Shown here piece after piece: positions 33,200 through 42,200 of a DNA stretch of 64,000 nucleotides. This stretch comes from Schizochytrium sp. TIO01 (Eukaryota > Sar > Bigyra > Thraustochytrida > Thraustochytriidae). Position 1 is the stretch's first letter; every line of letters starts with the position of its first letter. A program made the translations under genes and the position numbers. Location: positions 976,247 to 1,040,246 of the forward strand of contig SMSO01000037.1 in assembly GCA_004764695.1 (NCBI GenBank), read 5' to 3'. The notes below the pieces were generated by a model. The model was not told where the DNA came from, searched no databases, and was given only the letters and a program-made list of their open reading frames with translations.

Positions 33200-34733
33200 T
33201 TACCTTTTGTTTTTGGATTCCCAAATGCGGTCAAACCTTGAAAAGTATCCATTCAATTTCACGTCCTCGTCTTCACTTGATATTAACTTTCGTGATATCA
33301 TTTTCCTACGAATTCCGGAAATAGTCCTCTTCAACGTGAGAAGCGTGTCGTCATGGATATTATCGAATTCTTCGCATAGCTCAAGGGCAGTATTAATGGA
33401 ATCATATGCTTCGGTGATCCTACCCAAATCAAAGCAGATCATCGCAATGGAGCTCCAAATTGGAATCAAACGTTTTGCCCTCTGCATCGAGGTAACAAGT
33501 GGCAACAAAACTTCCAAGGCTAGATCGAGCTGCCCATCTACATAAAGAGCTTCTGCAAGTCGGCAACGCAGTAGCTGGAAACGATACTAAGTCAGGCTTA
33601 GGATGTGCTGACATTATCTTGTACGCATCCATAAGTGAAGCTAGTCCACTTGAGAACCTGCCATGATCGACATCGAGAGATCCTAGAAGGCGTAATAAAT
33701 TTGCAGTATACAAAGATTCACCAAACTCTTCACTGCCCATACCACTATGGAAAAGCTTTTTGGACTTTGTATAAGATTTACGAGCGCCCTCCCAATCGCG
33801 CTGCTTTTCCAAAAGAATGCCTTGAAGTTCATAGCAGAATGCCAGCTTAAATTTGACGTCTTTGTTGGATTTACCGAGGCTTTTCATCAGATCCATCGCA
33901 CGCTCAAGCATAACATTAGAGCCATCATACTCGCCATTTTGTTGCATCATAGCAGCAACATTGTATGATATCGTAGCTTCGTCGAGAGTCAATCGCGGGT
34001 CACCATTATTCATACGTTTAATTTGATTCAGAATAATCATGTGCATGTTTAAATACTCTTCCCAATTGTTCGTTTCTTTTAAAACAAGGCACAATTGCTT
34101 TCTGGCCTTTAAAAGTGCTTCACTATTTTCCCCATAGCATTTCTCTATCGCTGCCGCAGCAGAGCGTAGCCTTTCCTCAGCCTGATCAAACTCTCTTCTC
34201 TCCATATGTGCCAGCCCAAGACTTTGTATGGTAGCTGCCCAGAACGGGTTTTCCTGGTCTTTAGCTTCCTTAATATCACAAATTGCATACGCCTTTTCAA
34301 AGACAGCCATGGCTTCATCTACATGTCCCTCCAGGAGAAGCAATCTGCCATAACGATTGTGAAGAGCTGTGATCTCAAGACACCCAGATAGGCTCTCTTC
34401 ATCTTCGATACTCAGCTTTAGCAACCTTTTCGCATCCTCCAAGCTTCCACCTTCTTTCAGCTGCTCAGCTTGAGAGATGCAGCGCTTTACCCTGGTGCTG
34501 ACAGCTTCGCATGTGCTCTTGTCAGAAGGTTTTTCGGGTGATACTGCATGAAACGCTCTCAAGCCCGTTCTTGTGTGAATCATGCTGCAGGAAAATCGCC
34601 CAAGGTCGCCGCTGATTCCCTGGGCGCAGGGTCTATGCACATATAAAGTCCTTTGGTGAGCAGCGGGTGCCAATGAGGTCACTCTCAGGGTCCAAGGTCC
34701 GAGAGCCCTCGCCATCTTCTCGCTCAAACCCAT
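33200..34733 (-). pseudogene. TPR-repeat protein, frameshifted paralogue of the 35274-36785 gene
   Basis: Starts at the ATG at 34733 with a basic, mitochondria-like leader and follows the downstream paralogue almost residue for residue: TGLRAF, then EITALHNRYGRLLLLEG, NPFWA, YELQG and LLRLLGSL. The frame breaks at about 33577: after PDLVSF the paralogue-like sequence (QLLRCRLAEALYVDGQ) continues in the next frame to the stop at 33200. The spacing to the paralogue is exactly kept, so a single extra base explains it (span 1534 = 3 x 511 + 1). Without the shift it would be about 510 residues of tetratricopeptide repeats of kinesin-light-chain type. Pseudogene, sequencing error and programmed shift remain possible, in that order of preference except for error. 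Confidence 0.7.
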
Positions 34734-35273
34734 CTTTCTCAACTTCGTTGCTGGGCGAAAGAAACACCGGTTGGATTACTGTGCAACTATGATTGGAAAA
34801 TTGCCTAGCAAAGCGCGTGCGTCGAATGAACGCCTCGAAACCTTTGCACAAATAATTGTGCGCACGACTGCGTTGCGTGTTTAGCATGAAACACATCTTG
34901 TTTTTTGATCTTTCGATACAAACTCCTCGTTTTTCTGAAATTGTTTTTGTAAAATAAAAATATTATTTTTGTAAAATAAAGAAAAGCGGAATAGATTCTT
35001 TTGTGTTTTTATTTTTTAATTGAAGAGCTCTCTATCTTTCGGTTGTACCCACAGGCAAGCAAGATATATTCCTGGCGGCAGAGGGTGCAAACACTAAGAA
35101 ACTGAGAATATCAAATACCAACAATTTATCAGGATGCATTTTGAATTAACATCATAACACAAGGTGCCGTGAAGTATCCATTTAATTTTTTAGTCTTCGA
35201 TTACATTACACTAGAACACACTTCATAGCGCCTGCGAAGATACCAAGAATGCCTTGCAGTTATCTATCTTGAC
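34734..35273. other. Spacer between tandem TPR genes
   Basis: AT-rich at 34930-35010. It holds the upstream region of the frameshifted copy and the 3' flank of the intact copy. No further gene is seen. Confidence 0.5.
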
Positions 35274-36785
35274 TCACAATTGCTTTTGCAAACGCTCAAG
35301 TCTGCCAAGGAGTTCGTCAGCTTTGGCCTCGAAATCAGGGCCAAAGGAACCAGCAGCAACCATAAGGGACTCACTCACAGCCTCGATAATTGGCTTTGGC
35401 ATGTTAGCGGACTCTTCACACATTTCGACAGCAGATTCCAGGGTTTCACCGACATTCTTTGCATCCTTTTGGTCAATGTATATGTTAGCTATCGAAACAA
35501 GAACAGGTGTAAGCGGCTCGGGCCTATCCAACATTGCCACGGCACTCAGCAATACCTCCAATGCTGCTTCACATTGTCCATCCAAGTAAAGAGCGCCACC
35601 AAGACGATTTAGCAACAGTGTGAATGCCACTGGATCAGGACTGACGTGAGCTGCCATCATCTCATGACCCTGTGTCAGCAGAGTCAGGGCCAGCGGAAGG
35701 TTGCCTCGATCAATCTCGAGTGAGCCCAATAGACGCAATAAGTTTGCCACGTGCAAAGACTTGCTAAACTCAGCTGCACCCATAGAAGTCAGAAACATCT
35801 CCATAGCTGTCTTGTAAGACTTGTGGGCAGCATCATAGTTACCTGACTCTTCGTGAATAAGGCCTTGTAGCTCATAGTTGAATGCCAAGTTAAGCTGCAC
35901 AGTTTCGCTCATCTGGTCAAGGGATTCGAGCCGGTCAATGGCACGTTCTACCATGACATTGGCAGCCTCGAATTCTCGTTTCTGGTACATCAAATTTGCA
36001 ATGTTATACGAAGCAACTGCCTCGTCGTATGTGAGCAGAGGCTCAGAGTCGCTCATATGCTTTAGCTGGTCAAGCAAAACCAGCTGCATCTCCAGAGATT
36101 TGTCCACGTCTTGTTGGGCTTTGAAGACCTTGCAGAGCTGCGTGCGAACCTTGAGCAGTGGCTGGCTATTGTCTCCATAGCAGATCTGGATGGCCTGAGC
36201 TGCAGAGCGGAGCATAACCTCTGCGCGGTCATAGTCTTCCATTGCGAGGAAGCCAAGCCCAATACTCTGCAGTGTCGTGGCCCAGAAGGGGTTATCGTTT
36301 CGCGTGGCCTTTTGGTCCTCGCAGATTGTGTATGCTTTGTTGAAAGCTGCCATTGCATTTGCTGTATCTCCCTCCAAAAGCAACAGACGACCATAACGAT
36401 TGTGCAGCGCTGTAATCTCCACGCAGTCTGAGGCCTGAGCCTCTTCGTCAGCAATGGAATTCTTTAGCGACTCTTTCGCACCCTGCAAGTCGCCTCCTCC
36501 TCTCAGCTCCTCTGCACGTGCAAGACTGTTTTCTACACGTGCAACTGTTGCAGATCGATTTCCAGGCGTGCGAAACGCGCGAAGGCCTGTGCCAAGATGA
36601 ATATGAGGACGCTCAGATCGTCTCCAGGTATTGACAAAGTTTGCAATCTCCTGGCACTTTGTCCGTAGGCACCGCTGCTGCAGGTTAGATCCCGACAAGC
36701 TCAAGACCCCGTGTGCTTCAACCGTTGGTCTCGCCGTTGCCCAGATCGCTCTGACAGAACGTCTTGCCAGCATCGAGGTTGCCAT
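35274..36785 (-). CDS. TPR-repeat protein, probable mitochondrial
   Basis: A 503-residue protein from the first ATG at 36785; the frame is open 34 codons further up, but only from a TTG. The N-terminus (MATSMLARRSVRAIWATARP) is an Arg/Ala/Ser-rich amphipathic stretch without acidic residues, as in mitochondrial presequences. From about residue 85 onward are helical repeats of 34-42 residues of tetratricopeptide (kinesin-light-chain-like) type, for example around ALHNRYGRLLLLEGDTANAM, TLQSIGLGFLAMEDYDRAE and SYNIANLMYQKREFEAA. Such repeats bind partner proteins; no catalytic domain is present. The frameshifted copy lies 540 bases downstream on the same strand. Confidence 0.75.
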   Translation of the reverse strand: MATSMLARRSVRAIWATARPTVEAHGVLSLSGSNLQQRCLRTKCQEIANFVNTWRRSERPHIHLGTGLRAFRTPGNRSATVARVENSLARAEELRGGGDLQGAKESLKNSIADEEAQASDCVEITALHNRYGRLLLLEGDTANAMAAFNKAYTICEDQKATRNDNPFWATTLQSIGLGFLAMEDYDRAEVMLRSAAQAIQICYGDNSQPLLKVRTQLCKVFKAQQDVDKSLEMQLVLLDQLKHMSDSEPLLTYDEAVASYNIANLMYQKREFEAANVMVERAIDRLESLDQMSETVQLNLAFNYELQGLIHEESGNYDAAHKSYKTAMEMFLTSMGAAEFSKSLHVANLLRLLGSLEIDRGNLPLALTLLTQGHEMMAAHVSPDPVAFTLLLNRLGGALYLDGQCEAALEVLLSAVAMLDRPEPLTPVLVSIANIYIDQKDAKNVGETLESAVEMCEESANMPKPIIEAVSESLMVAAGSFGPDFEAKADELLGRLERLQKQL

Positions 36786-37336
36786 CCTGATTTCCCAAGA
36801 CCAACAACAAAGACAACGCTGTTTAAACGATATAGCAAGCAAAAGCAACAACAAGATGCAACGTCTGCTGAAGGCGAGGCTGCACAACCCTAGGCCTCTA
36901 CCACGTAAAAGTATTAAACGTCAGGTCGGAAATGTTGAAGCAAACGTGGAGTAAGGGCTGGTGCAACTCAAGTGCCACGCCGTGTTCCGAGTTTGGAGTT
37001 ACTTGGCTTTGGATGTTTTTTTAATAAGTTGCGTCCTCAAACTTTTTTCCAAAATTTATTATTATCATTATTATTACTATTATTACTATAAATGCATAGG
37101 CCTATATTTTAAAATTTTATTTTAAAAAATAATATATATATATATATATATAATGAGATAAAAAATCTTAGAATAATCACACAAAAACCTAACTCTAGAA
37201 TAATATGAGTTTTTCACTTATTCTTTTTTTGAAGAAATGCAAAGAAGAGAAAATATACAATTGCTGTCCCTTTTGATACGAATTATCGTCGACATCCAGT
37301 GTGTATTTGCAAACAAAGTCTGCAGTTTACTTCAAG

Positions 37337-37887
37337 ATGAATGAGTTGAAAGAGGTATCATGTTGTGAGGATTTAATAAAAATGCTTGAAGAATTTGATT
37401 AGTTCGATTTCTTGCGCAATTATGAAGATGATGAATTGGGCAAACGAGGCAATTAATTTCCTAAATGGAATGAATGTTAGATGAAACCAGATTTCTTGCG
37501 TGGGATGTACTAGTTTTTATCATTCGAAGAGAATGTGATAAATATGCAGGTATAAACTCTTTGATGCCGACACCTGGTACCTGGAAGTATCGAGTATACT
37601 ATTTGATTGGAAAGGAATTGTTGCAAGTACGTGGTTTTAAATATAAAAGTTTGGTGAGCAATGACGATCGCTTGCCATTTATTGGAATGCGTTTGTTAGG
37701 GCATATCCTGAAATATGTGACATGGGTTGTGATTTTCCTAGAGAGAGATAAGTACGGAAACAGAACTCCACGATCCTCCTACTATCGTCGCTTTTATCGC
37801 AAATCATCTCAATCTGCAGATACAGAACATTTTTTTGCTCCGGATGATGTTCTTCCCATGACTCTGAAAGACCGTATTTCTTGCTAA
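37337..37887 (+). pseudogene. Degenerate AT-rich coding remnant
   Basis: From an ATG at 37337 a protein-like frame (MNELKEVSCCEDLIKMLEEF) is cut by TAG and TAA codons. A separate ATG frame at 37474-37887 gives 137 basic, aromatic-rich residues ending MTLKDRISC. Base composition is more AT-rich than the neighbouring genes. It could be what remains of a transposase or another foreign gene, but no family motif is clear, and it may be chance. Confidence 0.3.
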
Positions 37888-38625
37888 CCGCCGCCGATTT
37901 TTGATACTAACTTTGAGCATGCATGTGGAATATCCTCTCACAAGTGGTCTCTTCGAATCAGGAGAAAGATTTCTTCGTAGATCAATATATTGGTGAAGAT
38001 TTTTCTTTTCTTATCTTTACTGTTCTTTTCTAAATTAACCTTTAATCTTTAATTTTATTAAATAAAACTTATTTAATTATATTAAAAAAAAAAAAAAGAA
38101 AAAAAAAAAAGGATGTAGGTATGGACATTCCTAAGTATATATTACCTCTTCTCACAAAACGAAACCAGGATAGGAAAGTAGGAAAGTATTGGAAACGCAT
38201 AGATTTGGGCCGTCTGGTTTCTGACCCTCGCTTCACCAGGAAGGAAGCGAAGCCTCAAGCATGCAGCAGCGCAAGCACATCTGTCTGGAAGGTCCACGGG
38301 AAAACCTTCTCAGGCACCTGCCCGGAACTCTAGAGAACGCTTCAGTTCGAATCGCTGTAAAGTCGAGCTCCTGACAAGCTTGCTTTCGAGTCCCTGTCTG
38401 AAGGCACTCTGGGCCGCAGCGGACCTTGCCATACGTGAAGATGCGTTGCACGAAGGCGTGCTAAATAGCAACAACATTGACGGAAGGAGCGCCAGGGAAA
38501 GCAATGCTCGCCGATGATGACTGACAAGGACCAAGTTCGAGGTTGGGATTTCAGAGCTGGAGTGGTTTGCAACGTGCCCACACAAAAGTTGTGCAGAAAT
38601 GAACCGGGGCACACAAATGCAATGA

Positions 38626-38780
38626 TTGCAATAGATGCAATAAATGCAATAAATGCAATAAATGCAATAAATGCAATAAATGCAATAAAAGCAACAAAAG
38701 CAATAAATGCAATAAATGCAATGAATGCAATAAATGCAATGAATGCAATGAATGCAATAAATGCAATGAATGCAATGTAA
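38626..38780. repeat. Nonanucleotide ATGCAATAA tandem repeat
   Basis: About 17 units of 9 bases, with a few variants (AAGCAACAA, ATGCAATGA). In one plus frame it reads as Asn-Ala-Ile; in minus frames as short hydrophobic repeats. There is no sign it is translated. Confidence 0.9.
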
Positions 38781-39229
38781 TTCAATGCGCTCAGAACAAA
38801 TGGTGTGAATACGAGGCAACAATGCTTCAGGTGAACTGTGGCCTAAGCTTATTCGCTGGCTTTGCAAATTCGAGTTGGGTGGGAGAAATCGATTAGGACC
38901 AGTTTCGAGTATTAATTAGCTCACTTGCTCTGGTTGTTATTTCAGACAAGAATAATCTCAAGATCGGAGAGTTGCAGACCTGCGCTTCAATCAAAGTATT
39001 TCTCGCGGTTGTCCTCTTTTAGGCTGAGCTCTAATCATATTATTCATGCAAAGCACTTTCGTGGCTGTCTTCTTTGGCATAGCTCTGATCATCAGAAACC
39101 CAGAAAAGAACAAGAAATGCAGAAATTGCTAGCTAGAGTTATGAAGGAATAGAAAAAACTATAGTAGGAAAAATAAATAAAGGAAATAAATATATTAACA
39201 GCTAGGTAGTACGGGGCTACCTTGGAGCT

Positions 39230-42200
39230 ATGGCATTGAAGAATCATCGCTTGCGGCAAAACTCCAGCGCTATTGAAGACTATTCTCTCACTTTACGAAA
39301 GAACGGCGAGCGTTGCTGCCGCTCCAGAGGCCCCATGGGGCAACCGCCGCCACCAGTCGGGAAACAACTCTACTTACAAAGACCTTCAGTACTCGAGCAT
39401 CGTCAGCGACACGTTCTGCGTAAGCTTCTCCTGCTTTTTATAGCGTCGCTTCGACACAGTGCACACGAGGGTCACGACAGGAAATATTTGCGGAGAGAGA
39501 ACATTTGTCGCAACAAACGAAGGGTGAACTTATGGTTCCAGACTGTGAGGTGCTTTGTGTTTGCATTGTTGCTGGTGACAGTAGTGGCAGAGTCTAAAGT
39601 TCATTATGGGGCAAGCCCACAAAGCGAAATTGCATTCGCAGCAGAGACATTCACATTCTCAAGAAAACAATCGCCGGCCAAAGGCGAGAACGCAGCAACA
39701 AGACCAAATAAAGAACAAGCAAGTGACATCGCCGAGGCAATTGGAACGGGCAGTCAAAGCGATGAGGCCACTTCACGTTTTAAAGAAGTTAGAAACAAGG
39801 ATGAAATATTTGAAGATATGCTCAACTTGGTCGAAGAAGCAGTCACGACATCATTTTTAGATCATACTCCGATCATAGAAATGAAATCGAGCACTCACTC
39901 GTCGCCCAAAAGAGCATCTCGTGGATCAAATTTGCTTAATTGGTTGCTCGAAGATGCAGAAATTGGGTTGCCCACAATCAGCTTCTCCCTCCCGATTCCA
40001 GGAAACCCAATCAATTGCACAGTGAAACTCAGCTGCAACACAATACATGTTGGGCCAATGTCTCTTGACGTACAAAATAAAACTAACTCTTACAGTGTGA
40101 ATCTCGAAATTGCTGATCTTTCTCACACCTGTAGTGGCGATTTGTGGATTGTACCGAAGAACGACGTGAACAAACGTCATCGACTTGGTATTCAAGTTTT
40201 CACTCCAACAAGCTCTTTGTTGGTGAGTTGGAAATTCTACTGGAGTGATGCCAAGAAACGTGCCGAGTCCCGCCGAGACCACATACCATCTAGTGTGTCT
40301 GTCAACAAATGCAAAGCAAGGGTTCATTATACAGATGAGTCTTTTCGCCTGATTAATGATGATATGCATGTCATCACAGCCCTAGATCAAGAGATCCTCA
40401 ATGCATTAGCACCTTGGTTCGGCCCACTTGTTATGGACCCAATGTATTGCCTAGGTGTTCGCTCAGGTACCATCACAACCAGTATGTGGATGAAGTTTTT
40501 ACGTCTGAACATGGATTGGTTCATTCGCGATGAGCTCCCACGGCATCCTGATTCTATTGAGAGACTCGAAGCCACAGTTCGCCCTCGCGTTGGAGACTAT
40601 GGCCCGTCTGATCGCGTTCTTTCTGCAAATAATACGATTTCTCGATTTATCTCAGCAGTTTCGGAACAGCTTCTCTCTTCTCGAACACCACTTGGAGGGA
40701 TGTTGCTCAATCAAGCTATTCAGCAATCGCTTCTTCCTAATGGCCCAGGATCGCGGATGCTAGTTGTCGAAAATAGCTCCTATACTCTCGCTTCAATCGA
40801 GATTTTCGATGTGAGACTTACTTTGAGACTTAAAGAGCTTTGGATACAAGGGCTCGATTCTTTTGAAATCCTGCATCTTGCAAAACCAATTGGGAAATAC
40901 TCTGTGGGCAATGAGGTGAAAATGTTTGAACCTCTGCGCTTAAACGCTACATTTCAGATCGAAGAGGCCTACTCTGGTTCAGCAGAACATGTGAAACTAG
41001 ACGAGTCTTTCTCTTTCGATATGCTCTTTGACCCGGTCGACCTGAAAATGTCACTGCTAGCCGGAATCGATGAACTAGCGCTTTCTAATTTCACACTAGG
41101 AAGCGTGCTCGCGTCACCACTTTCGTGTGCTCCTGTACTGCTGGCAAATCTGACGCTTGCTCAATTAGAACTGGGAAAAAAGTTTTATCTGCCACGCATG
41201 CATATTAAAGGCAGTGATGATATTTTTCATGTGATTGATTCGGCTATACAAGTCAGCCAGCAAGTCATTGCTTCTCCATTGTGGTCTCTGGTCCAAGCGC
41301 ACGGAGATTCCATAGCGCAAACATTGAGCCGATATGTAATAGAACCAGTTGTTCAAAGTCGCCATTGTCCACCTCAACCTTGGCCGCCTCAACCGCACAA
41401 ACCAGATTTCTTTTCATTTAACAAGTCTACAGTCCTTCGAGCTGCAAGTTGGGCCCTCGAGGACTTTCTTGGAACTTCTGGCGCTCTCAATGTGGGCGCT
41501 ATCATGAAGTGGGCATTAGGCTATGCGTTTGGCCCGAAGTGGCATTCAGACAAGGATTTATTAGATCTTACAAATTCATCGATCAAGTTGGGTCCTGTCA
41601 ATGTCCAGAAATTCTTTCCGTCCCTACCTGATCCTTCAACTGCCGAAATTACGTTCAGCCATGCCCGTCTTAAAGGTCTCACACATATTGCTGAACTCTT
41701 CATGCATGCCAACAGCTCGAAGGCGGATGAACTTATTGCTGGAAGTAGCTTCGAACGATTTGAATTTGAGGGTGAGCTAGCCTGGCGATTAACCGGCGTC
41801 GCTGCCTCAGGCCTTGACATCGTAGACCACATTCAATTTGAGTTTGCATATGATACAATCGATTTCCTGGGTTCATGTCGTGCATACCTGGACAAAGATG
41901 TTGTAGAAATGTTAAATCTCAATCATGCGCTAACCTCTTGCTTCTCCCTAATCTTCCCAACCCCTTCTGGTGCGGCTACAAAAGGAAAATTTCGCCGGCT
42001 ACAATTTGCACAAGAACCATCACCAGTAGGGTTTGATAATCTTGAGCTTGCTTTTGGTAACGTTAGTTTTGCAGCAAGATGCGTCAATTGTACGTCTCCC
42101 TATCTAGCCAGTGTTCTCGAGTTTGCATCGGAGCCAGCGTCACAGCGAAATTTAAATGAGTTCGCTAGTCACATCTCACCAGCGCTGGAAGACATCCTAA

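Larger units (their letters stand above)
36786..39229. other. Gene-poor region with AT-rich blocks
   Basis: Contains AT-rich stretches (37020-37160 with a TA repeat; 38020-38111 ending in A-runs), the degenerate frame at 37337-37887 and a 9-base tandem repeat at about 38626-38780. No other gene is seen; the minus-strand frames at 38310-38867 come from the repeat. Confidence 0.5.

Noticed and set aside
38310-38867. Minus-strand frames of Ile/His/Cys/Tyr or Phe/Ile/Ala repeats
   Set aside because: Readings of the nine-base tandem repeat.
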